The notes: generated from the sequence alone by a model not told the origin. 64,000 bases of DNA from an uncultured Subdoligranulum sp. (GCA_900545545.1 UQZO01000011.1:1-64000); one strand, 5' to 3'. Shown: positions 49,586 to 59,627, numbered from the stretch's first letter. Made by a program: numbers and translations.

Positions 49586-49626
49586 GCATGAGCCTCCTTC
49601 TTTTTTCAAAAGAAGGAGGCTCATGC
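49586..49626. terminator. Very strong 19-bp hairpin ahead of the GH43 gene's 3' end
   Basis: A perfect stem of 49586-49604 with 49608-49626 and a 3-base loop, with T and A runs inside the stem. It lies 28 bases beyond the GH43 stop and separates the mobile region from the xylan locus. Confidence 0.8.
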
Positions 49627-49653
49627 GCATGTTTAATACATGAAAGTAATAGA

Positions 49654-51216
49654 TTACTCCGTGGGAAGCTCGCGATAGGTCATCGTTTCAAAATCAGAAT
49701 ATCCACCAGCGTCTTCCCCATTGCCCGAAGCGTATAACCCCAGTGTGCAGCCGACAAAACCACCGGCATGTTCCGTGCTTAAAGAGCGCAGGTCGATACC
49801 AGAGGCAGCTGTTTTCCATTCGGTACCGCTTTGGTAAAGTACGCTGGCAACAAGCCCTTCTACCCGCAGTTTCAGCCGGATGGCAGCCTGGGGCTGCATA
49901 TCGATTTGCGCCAGAGGGTTGTCTTTGCTGTCTTTGCACAGAAAAACAACAAGTTTAACGCCCGAATCATGGGGATAGCATTCTGCCCGCAGATGATTTT
50001 CATTGCTTTGAACCATTGCAATGCCGGCGCAATCACTCTCTTTGCAGAAATGCGGCACAAAGCTGGTTTCAAATTCGCAATTCCAATGTTGCTGACGCAG
50101 AGCCAAGTAAGCAGGCTCACCTCGGTCCTTCAAGCTGTCGCAACGATGGAAAAGACGGACAAAATGCCCTTCTGCGTGCAGTTCCAGCTCATGATCGCGG
50201 TGATTGCGCAAAGTCAGCAATTCCGGCGGCAAAGAAGGGGTATCGAACGTATAGGTTTTACATTGGGGGGCGTCGTCAGAAATCTGTCCCTCGTAAGGCA
50301 GCGTGACCACTTCTTCAAGATGACCGACCCCTGCATTCACGACCGGCCAGCCATCTTCCCAGGTGACCTTTGCCAAAAAGGTTTCACGCCCCAACAACGT
50401 GTACCCTTGGTTCGGCCGGCAAGCCAATACAACCATATACCAGTTGCCGTTTCCGTCATCCACTAAGTCGGCATGACCGACGCAGGTAACAGGATATTGG
50501 GCCCCCAAATGGCGATGCGTCAGAATGGGGTTGCAGGGGCAGTACTCGTAGGGACCAAACACATTTTTGCTGCGCGCGATCATGACGCTGTGGTGGATGG
50601 AAGTACCGCTTTCCGCATGCAAAATGTAATAGTAACCGTCCTTTTTGTACAGGTGAGGTCCCTCCGGCCAAATGGCTTTGCGCTGAAATCCGGTAAGTAC
50701 AATGGTGGCATCGGGCTTTAACTGCATCGTGTCCAGATCCAGAGTTTGAATCCAAATTTCGCAGTCGCCATTGTAGCGGTACCCGGCAGAACGCGGCCGT
50801 TGGCCGATATAATAGCAGGTACCGTCATCGTCAAAAAAGAGACTGGGATCAATGCCGCCGGTAGACTCACCCAAATAGTAAGGCTCGGACCAGGGGCCGC
50901 GCGGATCTTTTGCAGTGACGATAAAATTTCCTTGGTCGGACACGTTGGTGGTAATCATATACCAGGTGCCCTTATGGTAACGAATGGTAGGGGCAAAAAT
51001 CCCCTCGGAATGCTGACAGCCGGACAAAGGAACCTGAGAATCACGATCGAGCACATTGCTGATCAAATTCCAGTGGACAAGATCTTCGCTCTCAAAAACC
51101 GGCACACCGGGAAAATACGCAAATGTCGAATGAACCGTATAGAATTTGTTCCCTACCCGGCAAATCGAAGGGTCGGGAAAGAAGCCTGTCATGATAGGAT
51201 TTTTAACGGAAAGCAT
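49654..51216 (-). CDS. Glycoside hydrolase family 43 beta-xylosidase / arabinofuranosidase
   Basis: A 520-residue intracellular enzyme. The five-bladed propeller (about residues 1-310) has the three catalytic acids: Asp15 in FFPDPSI, Asp near 123 in GGIDPSLFF and Glu near 183 in WPEGPHLYK. Residues 320-520 are the beta-sandwich that follows in the xylosidase subgroup. It would release xylose or arabinose from short xylo-oligosaccharides. It is the last gene of a run transcribed with the importer genes, separated by a hairpin. It lies at the boundary to the mobile region but is itself complete. Confidence 0.9.
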   Translation of the reverse strand: MLSVKNPIMTGFFPDPSICRVGNKFYTVHSTFAYFPGVPVFESEDLVHWNLISNVLDRDSQVPLSGCQHSEGIFAPTIRYHKGTWYMITTNVSDQGNFIVTAKDPRGPWSEPYYLGESTGGIDPSLFFDDDGTCYYIGQRPRSAGYRYNGDCEIWIQTLDLDTMQLKPDATIVLTGFQRKAIWPEGPHLYKKDGYYYILHAESGTSIHHSVMIARSKNVFGPYEYCPCNPILTHRHLGAQYPVTCVGHADLVDDGNGNWYMVVLACRPNQGYTLLGRETFLAKVTWEDGWPVVNAGVGHLEEVVTLPYEGQISDDAPQCKTYTFDTPSLPPELLTLRNHRDHELELHAEGHFVRLFHRCDSLKDRGEPAYLALRQQHWNCEFETSFVPHFCKESDCAGIAMVQSNENHLRAECYPHDSGVKLVVFLCKDSKDNPLAQIDMQPQAAIRLKLRVEGLVASVLYQSGTEWKTAASGIDLRSLSTEHAGGFVGCTLGLYASGNGEDAGGYSDFETMTYRELPTE

Positions 51217-51265
51217 AGAAAACCTCCAGGTATAAAGGGGTGATGTTCTGCATGCAAAAATATAG

Positions 51266-51315
51266 AGCTATGGCCGCTGTATCCAGGAGGAAAAACAGAT
51301 GCAGCGGCCATAGCT
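51266..51315 (-). terminator. Terminator after the importer permease gene
   Basis: A 14-bp stem (51266-51279 with 51302-51315) followed on the minus strand by CTATATTTTTG. It would reduce, not necessarily abolish, expression of the GH43 gene. Confidence 0.75.
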
Positions 51316-51390
51316 ATTGAAGGGTGCCGCCGAACTGACTTTTCGGATTACAGGCACTGGAAAACAGGGGCGGATGGCAGGAAAAGGATT

Positions 51391-52278
51391 TTACTCTTTT
51401 ACACTGCCAATGGTCATGCCGGATACAAAATATCTTTGCAGGAAGGGATAAAGCAGAATGATGGGAAGCATCGTCACCACAGTAGCGGCGGCACGCACGG
51501 TAACCGGCGTGACGGCTGCGGCAGCGGTGTTGCCGCCGGTGGTGGCACTGCCGCTTTGCTGCATGACAGAGGAAAGAAGCTTCATCAACTCATATTGCAG
51601 GGTCGTATACTGGGCGTTCATCCGGTTGTACAACATAGCATCGAACCAGGAGTTCCACTGTCCGACAGCTACGAACAGGGCGACGGTGGCATACACCGGC
51701 TTGCACAGGGGCGAGATGATACGGGTAAAGATGGTGAAATCGTTGGCACCGTCAATCATGGCGGATTCTTCCAGCGCGCTGGGCAGACCTTCCATGAAAG
51801 TGCGCAGAACCAGAACGTTAAATGCGCTGATCATGCCCGGAATGACGTATACCCAGAAAGAGTTGGTCAGGTTCAGGTTGCGGTACAAAATCAAGGTGGG
51901 GATCATACCGCCGTTCACATACATGGTAATGACCCAGAACAAAGACAACTGGGAGCGGAACAAAAAGCGCTTGCGGCTGACAACGTAGGCCAAAAGGGCG
52001 TTCGTCACCAAGGCAAAAATCGTTCCCAATACCGTTCTGGCCACAGAAACGATAGCACCGGTGATGATGTTCTGCTGATTCAGAACCGTTTTATAGTTCG
52101 AGAGCGTAAAGATGCGCGGCCACAGATGGATGCCACCGCGTACGGCGTCGATACCGTCGTTGAAAGAAATCGCCAGCGTGTTCAGAACAGGATACAGCGT
52201 AATGGTGACGAACAAAACCAGGAAAATGGTATTGCAGGTAACAAAGACTTTGTCCATGGTGGATGATTTGATTTTCAT
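51391..52278 (-). CDS. Carbohydrate ABC transporter permease (LplC-like)
   Basis: A 295-residue permease with six helices. The ATPase-contact loop is EESAMIDGANDFTIFTRIISPL near residue 190, matching the EAA motif. Its C-terminus carries a Gly/Ala/Ser-rich stretch (QQSGSATTGGNTAAAA) inserted before the last helix. It pairs with the permease gene 13 bases upstream. No ATPase is encoded here, so a shared MsmX-type ATPase elsewhere is expected. The 52278 start follows GGGAGGG; a longer frame to 52326 overlaps the upstream gene. Confidence 0.9.
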   Translation of the reverse strand: MKIKSSTMDKVFVTCNTIFLVLFVTITLYPVLNTLAISFNDGIDAVRGGIHLWPRIFTLSNYKTVLNQQNIITGAIVSVARTVLGTIFALVTNALLAYVVSRKRFLFRSQLSLFWVITMYVNGGMIPTLILYRNLNLTNSFWVYVIPGMISAFNVLVLRTFMEGLPSALEESAMIDGANDFTIFTRIISPLCKPVYATVALFVAVGQWNSWFDAMLYNRMNAQYTTLQYELMKLLSSVMQQSGSATTGGNTAAAAVTPVTVRAAATVVTMLPIILLYPFLQRYFVSGMTIGSVKE

Positions 52279-52291
52279 GTGTACCCTCCCC

Positions 52292-53215
52292 TTAGAACAA
52301 TCTGTCTTCACCGGCACGTTTGGCAATCCAGTTTGCGCCGAGAATCAGAATAATTGCAACGACGCTCTTGAAGATACCGGCTGCAGTACCCAAAGAATAA
52401 TCGTTCTGGCTGATGCCCCAGGTCAAGGTGTAGATATCAATGGTTTCCGAAACACTCTTGACCAGGCCGTTGCCAAGCAGATACTGGACTTCAAAGCCTG
52501 CATTCAATACGTTGCCAACATTCATGATCAGCAGAATCATAATGGTGGACTTGATGCCAGGAAGCGTGACGTGCCAGATTTTGCCCCACCGGCCGGCACC
52601 ATCCAAAGTGGCTGCCTCATACAGGCTGGGATCGATGGAGGTAATAGCGGCCAGGTAGACAATGGCATTCCAGCCGGTTTCCTTCCAAACATTGGCAAAT
52701 GCAACGATTGGCCAAAAATAACTCGGATTGGCGAAGAAGTTGATGGGCGAATCCAGAATGCCCAGGTTCACCAGCAGCTCATTGACGATACCGGTGGAAG
52801 ACAGCGCATCGTGCAGAATACCGGTGACAATGATCCAGGAAAGGAAGTGGGGCATATAGGAAATCGTTTGAACAAGCTTTTTGCCGAACATGTTGCGTAC
52901 TTCGTTCAGCAGGATGGCGAAGATAATGGCCATTAAAAAGGTGGTCACCAGATTGAGAACGCCCATGGCCAGAGTGTTACGGATATCACGCAAAAAGACT
53001 TCGTCAGAGAACAGGAATTGAAACTTTTCCAGTCCTACGAATTTAGATCCGAAGAGGCCGTCTTTGGGTTTGTAGTTCTGAAAGGCCATTACCCAGCCTG
53101 CCAGTGGAACGTAATAAAATACGATGCCGTATACAAAAAAGATAGCCGCACAGACCATCAGAAATTTCTGGCGTGAAATCTCTTTCCATGTAATACGCTT
53201 TGATGGATTTTTCAT
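52292..53215 (-). CDS. Carbohydrate ABC transporter permease (LplB-like)
   Basis: A 307-residue permease with six helices and the EAA loop YEAATLDGAGRWGKIWHVTLPGI near residue 205. It closely fits the LplB/YtePQ group that pairs with large binding lipoproteins and imports plant-derived oligosaccharides. It sits between the binding protein and the second permease. AGGAGG lies just upstream of the start at 53215. Confidence 0.92.
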   Translation of the reverse strand: MKNPSKRITWKEISRQKFLMVCAAIFFVYGIVFYYVPLAGWVMAFQNYKPKDGLFGSKFVGLEKFQFLFSDEVFLRDIRNTLAMGVLNLVTTFLMAIIFAILLNEVRNMFGKKLVQTISYMPHFLSWIIVTGILHDALSSTGIVNELLVNLGILDSPINFFANPSYFWPIVAFANVWKETGWNAIVYLAAITSIDPSLYEAATLDGAGRWGKIWHVTLPGIKSTIMILLIMNVGNVLNAGFEVQYLLGNGLVKSVSETIDIYTLTWGISQNDYSLGTAAGIFKSVVAIILILGANWIAKRAGEDRLF

Positions 53216-53305
53216 TGGCGAGTCCTCCTAAGGAACGTGTATGGCGAATCATGTGTTGCAAACTAACGTTTAAGGAGCTTGCGGGTTGAATGCATTTCAT
53301 AAAAA

Positions 53306-53340
53306 AGTGGCCACGGCTACACCGTGCAGCCGTGGCCACT
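53306..53340 (-). terminator. Attenuating terminator between the binding protein and permease genes
   Basis: A 13-bp perfect stem (53306-53318 with 53328-53340); the minus strand then reads TTTTT. This is the usual way to make more binding protein than permease from one transcript. Confidence 0.88.
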
Positions 53341-53379
53341 TGTATGTGTCAACGTCTGTGTCGCCTGCAATAACGGGCA

Positions 53380-55050
53380 TCAAAGACCGGCACGGCGCTC
53401 AAGCTCAGTTTGCATTTCTGCCAAGAAATCCTGCGGATTGGCTGCGTTGTACGCAGTCATGTATTCATTCCAGGTGCTTTCAAAATCAGGCTCCATAACA
53501 ACTTTGGGCAGCCATTCGTGTTTGACTTCGCCCATCTTGACCCAGGCAACACCACCGGGGGTTTCGGTAGTCATTGAACCGGAGTAAGAATACATCGGGA
53601 ACCAGGGGCCCGGTTCTTCTTTCACAGAACCGATCAAATCGACGTAGCTGTCTACGCCGTAGGCATTAAACAGATTCTGCAGGGGGGTGGACAGGCTGTC
53701 CAGGAATTCGCTTGCCTGCTGGTCGGGCTGCATGGCGTTCTTGCCGTCCCGGCTGGTGCCCAGCCACTGCGGCATGTAGGAATAGTTGCACATGTGAGAG
53801 GCCTGGTAGGCGGGATCCGAACACTGCATCCGCATTTCTTCGGTGCGGTAATACAGACCGTTTTCATCCACCAGATAGTCTACTCCTTCAACACCCCAGT
53901 AGCGAAGATCGTGAATCTCCTGGTCCAAGAGGTCATTCATGAACTTAAAGGCTGCATCAATGTCGGAGCAACTGGTAGTAACCGCCACACCGCTGGAGTT
54001 GTTCAACGTGTCGGCGTAGTTGTGCCAGCGGTTTTCCATTCCTTCTTCAATGGTCAGGCCCAGCGGAACGTAGTTGCAGCCCTGCTCGTCCAAACCCTGC
54101 TGTTTGAAAACATCATTGACATTGTACGCGAAGTTCCACCACTGGTCGCACATGCCCAGCACAGCGCCGGTGGAAAGCTTGGCGATGTATTCATCGTAGG
54201 TCTGGGTGGCGAATTCTACGTCCACGTAGCCTTTCTGGTATTCTTCGTTCAATTTCTGGAAATACTTCTTGGCAGTAGGCGTGGTATTGTAGTCAACCAC
54301 CTGCATCGTATCCGTGTCTACAATGACAGAGCCGTCGTTGGGATACCCATCAAGGAACTGGGGTGCATTCTCGATGCAGAAATAGCGCCAGTCTTCGCAA
54401 AGTGCCGTGTAGGGAATGTTCTTGGTACCGTTTGCCATGGTGGGGTTGGCATCGGCATAGCTTTCCAGCAGATCGAAATACTGGTCCAGGGTTTTGATTT
54501 CGGGGTAACCGGCCCATTCCAGAACACGCGCCTGAATCCAGAAGGCTTCATCGTTATGGGTGGTGGCACGATCTTCGCCATAGGTGTTCTGGAATACGTT
54601 GGCCCAATAGATTTTGCCGTCCTCCTGGCGGAACTTGTCCCACTCTTCGTCAGTGTACATCTCTTTCAGGTTGGGATACTTTTCCAGGTAATCATCCCAG
54701 GGCACCAGGACGCCTGCATCGTAAAGAGACATCATGGCATCGCCGCCATTGATGAAGTCCGGATACTCGCCGCCGGCGATGATTGTGCCGATGGCTTCTG
54801 CGTCGGTCTGGCCGGTCAGCCAGGTCTCTTTCAGTTTGGCACCGGTCTTTTCGGCAATGATGTTCATAATTTCGTTGTCATCATTGATTTCGGAACCGGG
54901 CATTGCGGTAAACATCGTAAATGTTTTGATCCCATCGGACGATTCGGACGATTCGGTGGAATCAGAGCCGCCGCCACATGCCGTTAAGCCCAGCAGCATG
55001 GCCGCGGACATACTTGCCGCAAATACGCGCCGCCACAATTTTACTTTCAT
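53380..55050 (-). CDS. Extracellular oligosaccharide-binding lipoprotein (LplA/YtcQ-like)
   Basis: A 556-residue lipoprotein. The signal peptide ends in the lipobox GLTAC with lipid-anchored Cys25, then a Ser/Glu linker. The remaining about 520 residues are the large family 1-type binding fold common with LplBC permeases. It captures oligosaccharides outside the membrane and delivers them to the permeases after it. AGGAGG precedes the ATG at 55050; the upstream in-frame extension to 55131 overlaps the promoter. Confidence 0.92.
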   Translation of the reverse strand: MKVKLWRRVFAASMSAAMLLGLTACGGGSDSTESSESSDGIKTFTMFTAMPGSEINDDNEIMNIIAEKTGAKLKETWLTGQTDAEAIGTIIAGGEYPDFINGGDAMMSLYDAGVLVPWDDYLEKYPNLKEMYTDEEWDKFRQEDGKIYWANVFQNTYGEDRATTHNDEAFWIQARVLEWAGYPEIKTLDQYFDLLESYADANPTMANGTKNIPYTALCEDWRYFCIENAPQFLDGYPNDGSVIVDTDTMQVVDYNTTPTAKKYFQKLNEEYQKGYVDVEFATQTYDEYIAKLSTGAVLGMCDQWWNFAYNVNDVFKQQGLDEQGCNYVPLGLTIEEGMENRWHNYADTLNNSSGVAVTTSCSDIDAAFKFMNDLLDQEIHDLRYWGVEGVDYLVDENGLYYRTEEMRMQCSDPAYQASHMCNYSYMPQWLGTSRDGKNAMQPDQQASEFLDSLSTPLQNLFNAYGVDSYVDLIGSVKEEPGPWFPMYSYSGSMTTETPGGVAWVKMGEVKHEWLPKVVMEPDFESTWNEYMTAYNAANPQDFLAEMQTELERRAGL

Positions 55051-55350
55051 AATTGGCCTCCTGTAAATAGATTTTTCGCCCCTTGCGGGCTTTTCTGATT
55101 TAAGTATATATACTAAAAATGTTTTACACAACCGACAAATTCTAGTAAAAACCCCTGAAAATTATAGCTTTGCAAATTCAACGGAAGAGGAAATCGCGTT
55201 AAACAGCGAAACAATGATACAAAAAAGACAGGCAGTCCCCCGTCCTTGAAGTATTTTGGAAGGCAACATGCCTGCACTTTTGCTTGGTTTATCGTTGTTT
55301 TTTAAGAATGCAAAAAACGAAAAGCAAGTGTATGATTATTCTGGTGTGAA
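55051..55350. other. Intergenic region before the binding-protein gene
   Basis: Apart from the promoter at 55103-55131 I see nothing coding in these 300 bases. No clear terminator for the response regulator gene is visible. Confidence 0.5.
55103..55131 (-). promoter_or_regulatory. Promoter of the importer operon
   Basis: On the minus strand TTGTGT (55126-55131) and TATACT (55103-55108) are 17 bases apart. The weak -35 fits a promoter that needs an activator such as the response regulator just upstream. Confidence 0.6.
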
Positions 55351-56958
55351 TTATTTCCCGGGAAATTCAGAATGTGGTTTCTCGGTTTTGCTCTTCCGAA
55401 AATGGGAAGGCGTACAGCCTTTCAGCTCGACAAATTTGCAAAGGAAATAATCCACATCTTTATAGCCCACATCTTCGGCAATGCGGCTGATCCGCTTGTT
55501 TGTGTACAATAGCTGGTGGCACGCTTCGTTAATACGGTAAGAACACAAATAGTTTTTAAAGGACTGTCCGTATTTTTTGCGGAAGATTTGCCCTAAGTAT
55601 GCACTGTTGATATAGTATTCTTTGCCCAAGCCCTGCAACGTCAGGTTTTCCGAGTAGTGTTCCTGGATTTCCTTGTCGATAGAATCCAAAATATCGGTGG
55701 AGATATTTTTTCGCAGAAGGGAAAGGTAGTCTGCATACTCGCGTGCAAAGCGGAACAGATGCTGTCGGCTCCCGCGGGAAATTCCTTCCCGGAAAGACTG
55801 CGCGCTGATAAATTGCAGCATTTCCTTCTGGTTGGCTTCGTTGTCCAAATTGGATGCAAGATGCATAAGCCGGAACAAAAGATAATTTAAGTTCAGGTTG
55901 ATATCTTTGTCATGTACGCCACGCTGCTGCATTTCGGCAAACAAATGGTCTATTTCGGAGCCGATGCGTTCCTGCTCATTCAGTTCAATGGCGGTAATCA
56001 ACTGATCCAGGGTATCTTTGCACAAAACGGCTCTTTCTTGCGGAACCGATAACTCTTCCTCGTAATAATAGATCGATTTTTGCTGGCGGAAGGCGCAAAG
56101 GTTTTTCAGCCCGCAGACGGTATCATACGATTCAGAAACAGTGGTGATATCGTCCACTTTTTTGCCAACCAGAAATCGCAATTCGTGTTGTATCGAAACA
56201 CCCAATTTCTTATAAAAATCCTGGATATACTGTGTTTCGGAACAGCCGGCATTTCGGGCAAGCGCACCGCTGTAAACAAAAGCAATCCCATACCCAACGC
56301 GATCCAGCGAAGCGTCATAGAAACACCGGCTCCGGTCCTCGCCTAAAATTTGCACACAGCTTTGGTACAGGTCACGCTGCACCATACGGAAGTGGTTCTC
56401 ATCATCGTCATCTTCGCTGTCCGAAGAATGGCAAGCGGAAATTTCAATGTAACGAACGCCGTCCGAAAAATCCAGATGCTTATGCAGATAATCCACGCCG
56501 TTGGGATCATATTTGCCGAACAGCAACGAGATCAAACACCGGGCTTGATAGGCCAGTTCGTACTGCTCCTCCATTTTGCTGTTTTGCGAGATGTTATTGT
56601 ATTTGCTGAGAATGGATAACAGATCTTGCTTTTCCACCGGTTTGAGAAGATAGTCGATACACCCGTAGCGCAGCGCTTTTTGAGCATAGGAAAACTCACT
56701 GTATCCGCTCAGAATCACGAAACCGGCGTTGGAAAGATTCTCCCGGCGAACAGTTTCCAGTAATTCAAGTCCGGTCATTTTTGGCATCATAACGTCGGTG
56801 ATGACAAGGTCAACGGGGAACTTTTTTATGTACTCCAAAGCCTCCTGTCCGTCGGACAAAACGGCAGCCACTTCATAGCCTGCGGCGTTCCAGTCAATCA
56901 ACGCCTGCAAACCTTGCGCAATAAACTGCTCATCATCTACGATAATAACTTTTAACAT
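55351..56958 (-). CDS. Response regulator with AraC-type DNA-binding domain (YesN-like)
   Basis: A 535-residue regulator. Residues 1-120 are a receiver domain with acidic pocket VDDE and phospho-acceptor Asp55 in LVITDVMMP, and Lys near 105 in YLLKPVEK. A long central region of about 290 residues is typical of this class. Residues 435-535 form two helix-turn-helix units (LTLQGLGKEYYINSAYLGQIFRKKYGQSF, then ISRIAEDVGYKDVDYFLCKFVELKGCTP). It should activate the importer operon transcribed next in the same direction. Only one base separates it from the sensor kinase gene. Confidence 0.93.
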   Translation of the reverse strand: MLKVIIVDDEQFIAQGLQALIDWNAAGYEVAAVLSDGQEALEYIKKFPVDLVITDVMMPKMTGLELLETVRRENLSNAGFVILSGYSEFSYAQKALRYGCIDYLLKPVEKQDLLSILSKYNNISQNSKMEEQYELAYQARCLISLLFGKYDPNGVDYLHKHLDFSDGVRYIEISACHSSDSEDDDDENHFRMVQRDLYQSCVQILGEDRSRCFYDASLDRVGYGIAFVYSGALARNAGCSETQYIQDFYKKLGVSIQHELRFLVGKKVDDITTVSESYDTVCGLKNLCAFRQQKSIYYYEEELSVPQERAVLCKDTLDQLITAIELNEQERIGSEIDHLFAEMQQRGVHDKDINLNLNYLLFRLMHLASNLDNEANQKEMLQFISAQSFREGISRGSRQHLFRFAREYADYLSLLRKNISTDILDSIDKEIQEHYSENLTLQGLGKEYYINSAYLGQIFRKKYGQSFKNYLCSYRINEACHQLLYTNKRISRIAEDVGYKDVDYFLCKFVELKGCTPSHFRKSKTEKPHSEFPGK

Positions 56959-56959
56959 G

Positions 56960-58726
56960 TCACTCCGCCCTTATTGCTTTGTTTAGAGGGAACCGAATCG
57001 AAACAAGTGTTCCAATGCCCGGCTCGCTTTCCACCGAGAACTGTGCAGTATCCTCCGTCATTATGCGGATGCGCAGGCAGGTGTTCACCATGCCTACGCG
57101 TCCTTTTTCTTTTAACATTTTCAGGCTGGCGTTGCGCATCCGGTCTTGAATACGTTCTGCCTCGGCCTCGTCCATACCGCCACCGGTATCTTCAATTTCC
57201 ATGCAAAGCGCATCGTTTTCTGTATACACGCGTACAAAAATCCAACCGGGAGAAGATTTTGCTTCAATACCGTGCACACAGGCATTTTCCACAAAGGTGG
57301 TAATGGTCAATTTCGGAACCAGGATGTTCTGGCAATCTTCCTGCGCATTGATTTGATACGAAAGGCGCTCCCCGAAGCGATATTTTTGCAAGGCCAGGTA
57401 CGCTTCAACAAACGCCAGCTCACGCTTAATGGTATTGGAATCCGAGGACCAATCCACGTTTTGGCGCGCCATTATGGCCAATTTCTGTACCATATCGGCG
57501 GTTTCTTCTTCTTTTTTCAGGATGCTGTGCATACGGATGCTTTCCAGTGCGTTGAACAGAAAATGGGGATTGATTTGGCTGTATAAAGCCATCAGCTCTG
57601 CGTTCTGCCGGGCAATATCCATCTCCTGCCCTTTCAGTCGGCATCGGTAGACGGTGTCAATCAGGCTGTTCATCCGGTCAGCCATGCGGTTGTAGTTGTC
57701 CATCAGACTGCCGATCTCATCTTGACCGCTTGGCCCGGAAATCTTGATCAACACGTCGCTGTCTATCTGGTTGAAGACTTTTTCCAGACGGAAAAGACGA
57801 GAAGTAATGGAATTCTCCAGCAGATTCATCAAAAGCTGCGGGGGAATAATGTTCAGGATCAGCAGCAGGATCAGGATATGGATGTTTTGGCGAATCAGGG
57901 CTAAAACGTTGCCGCTTGGTTCCATCACATAGATGTCCAGATCTTCCCTGTAAAGGGTAAAATGCTGGGACAAGCCTACCGAATCAGACGGGGAGAATGT
58001 GTCATAAGGCTGCCAACGATAATTGGGCATTGCGTTCGTAAGCAAAATCCGGTTACCGCTGCATACATAAACTGAATAGTTATACCCCATGCTCTGGAAA
58101 TCGCGGTCCAGCGTGCTGTAATTGATTTCAATACACAAAAGGCGCTCCGCCTTATCGCTGTAAAGGCCATTCATCCCACGTAAAAACAACACCTGGCGCC
58201 CATCTGTTTCATCATAAGAAAAAAGAAGCCGCGGGCTGTAGCCATCCGCAGTATACTGCTGATACCAGGGCTCCTGCGAAACGGTGGATAACCGTGCAAA
58301 TTCACTGCCGTTTATCAGGGTTTCATTGTCTGCATACACCCGTATGACAGAATTTGTGATCCGGGAAACACCCTGCAGCAAAGAATTGTGGATGTATTCT
58401 CGGTAACTTGAAAAATAGTCCCGGGGACTGGCATATTGCCGGCTCACAAAATCCTGGAGGGAGTTATCCATATACAGGCTGGTAGAAATCAGCGCGGAAT
58501 CTTCTGTGGCGGCGGAAAGCATCGACTGCACTGATTTGGCTATTTTTTCCATCTGGTGCAGCTGCTCGGCATGCTCGTTCTTGGTTAATGCATGTAAAAT
58601 TACAATATCGGTCAAAAATATGGGGACCAGAATACATAAAAAATAAAGATATCGAAGTTTTTTCTTCAGGCTTAAGTTATTGAGAAAACTCTCCAGCTTG
58701 ATTCTGACATGATGAAACCGGTTCAT
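56960..58726 (-). CDS. Sensor histidine kinase (YesM-like)
   Basis: A 588-residue membrane kinase. One helix near residues 22-50, an extracellular Cache-like sensor of about 230 residues, and a second helix near 280-300 lead to a HAMP segment. The kinase core is of the LytS/YesM type: His near 390 in INPHFLFNALESIRMH, Asn box TTFVENACVHGI near 480, and Gly box EDTGGGM near 514. It likely senses xylo-oligosaccharides or the loaded binding protein outside the cell. It is first in a two-gene operon with the response regulator. Confidence 0.92.
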   Translation of the reverse strand: MNRFHHVRIKLESFLNNLSLKKKLRYLYFLCILVPIFLTDIVILHALTKNEHAEQLHQMEKIAKSVQSMLSAATEDSALISTSLYMDNSLQDFVSRQYASPRDYFSSYREYIHNSLLQGVSRITNSVIRVYADNETLINGSEFARLSTVSQEPWYQQYTADGYSPRLLFSYDETDGRQVLFLRGMNGLYSDKAERLLCIEINYSTLDRDFQSMGYNYSVYVCSGNRILLTNAMPNYRWQPYDTFSPSDSVGLSQHFTLYREDLDIYVMEPSGNVLALIRQNIHILILLLILNIIPPQLLMNLLENSITSRLFRLEKVFNQIDSDVLIKISGPSGQDEIGSLMDNYNRMADRMNSLIDTVYRCRLKGQEMDIARQNAELMALYSQINPHFLFNALESIRMHSILKKEEETADMVQKLAIMARQNVDWSSDSNTIKRELAFVEAYLALQKYRFGERLSYQINAQEDCQNILVPKLTITTFVENACVHGIEAKSSPGWIFVRVYTENDALCMEIEDTGGGMDEAEAERIQDRMRNASLKMLKEKGRVGMVNTCLRIRIMTEDTAQFSVESEPGIGTLVSIRFPLNKAIRAE

Positions 58727-58794
58727 ACAAAGCTCCTTACCGGTAAATGTTGCAAAAGGACCTTGCTATTTTTAGCGGTGCAAAGTATAATGCC

Positions 58795-58824
58795 AGTATA
58801 ATCCAGCCGCAGAACCATTGTCAA
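58795..58824 (-). promoter_or_regulatory. Promoter of the two-component operon
   Basis: On the minus strand TTGACA (58819-58824) and TATACT (58795-58800) are 18 bases apart, about 70 bases before the kinase start. Confidence 0.75.
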
Positions 58825-58907
58825 TCAAATAACAGATTGAATAGTGTACAATCTGAATCGCTGTTTTTGGTGAATATTTACATCCTGAAAAAAAGGAGGA
58901 GAACTCA

Positions 58908-59600
58908 TTGAGAGGCGTTTTTAATCCGGACAGCCCCCTGATGCGCGCCCTGGGCGTTGTGTGGGATCTTATTGTCCTGAATCTGCTGTTCCTGGTTTGC
59001 TGCATTCCGGTGGTCACCATTGGCCCTGCCATCACGGCTTTACATTATGTCACCACAAAAATGGCGGGTGAAAAAGACGGCACTCCGGTGGTCGGCAATT
59101 TTTTCAAGTCATTCCGGGCAAATTTCCGCCAGGGCGTACTGATGGGAATTCTTTTTGGGGCCGCAGGGGGATTTCTGGGCTATGATATCTATCTTCTATG
59201 GCATTCCGGGAATTTCCAAAACAGCATCTTTAAGATTTTGATTCCCGTGGCAGCAATCGCTTATATGATGACCTTCGTATATGCTTTCCCGCTGCTTGCA
59301 AGATTCAACAATACGGTTTTAGGTACCATACGGAATGCGTTTATCATGTCTGTGACCTCTTTGCCCAAAACCTTTTCCATGTTGTTGTTGATAGGCGCAT
59401 GTGTAGCATTTACCCTGTATACACAGACCACATTGCGCTATGGACTGTTTTTGTGGTTTGCGCTGGGGTTCTCTTCGATCGCTTATGCAAATGCATTTGT
59501 TTTAAATGGCGTTTTCATGAAGTGCTCGGAGCAGTACTCTTCTCAGATAAATCAGGAGCAGTCTCAGGATACTACGGAGAATTCAGACGGCAAAAAGTAA
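58908..59600 (+). CDS. YesL-family membrane protein (DUF624)
   Basis: A 230-residue protein with about five membrane helices. The N-terminal signature FNPDSPLMRALGVVWDLIVLNLLFLVCCIPVVTIGPA is diagnostic of DUF624/YesL, which is found beside sugar importers and two-component systems of this type. Function is unknown; it may aid the importer or the sensor. The start is TTG at 58908 with AGGAGG about nine bases upstream. It is divergent from the kinase operon. Confidence 0.9.
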   Translation: MRGVFNPDSPLMRALGVVWDLIVLNLLFLVCCIPVVTIGPAITALHYVTTKMAGEKDGTPVVGNFFKSFRANFRQGVLMGILFGAAGGFLGYDIYLLWHSGNFQNSIFKILIPVAAIAYMMTFVYAFPLLARFNNTVLGTIRNAFIMSVTSLPKTFSMLLLIGACVAFTLYTQTTLRYGLFLWFALGFSSIAYANAFVLNGVFMKCSEQYSSQINQEQSQDTTENSDGKK

Positions 59601-59627
59601 CCGTTTGACGGCATAGAATAGTCAGGA

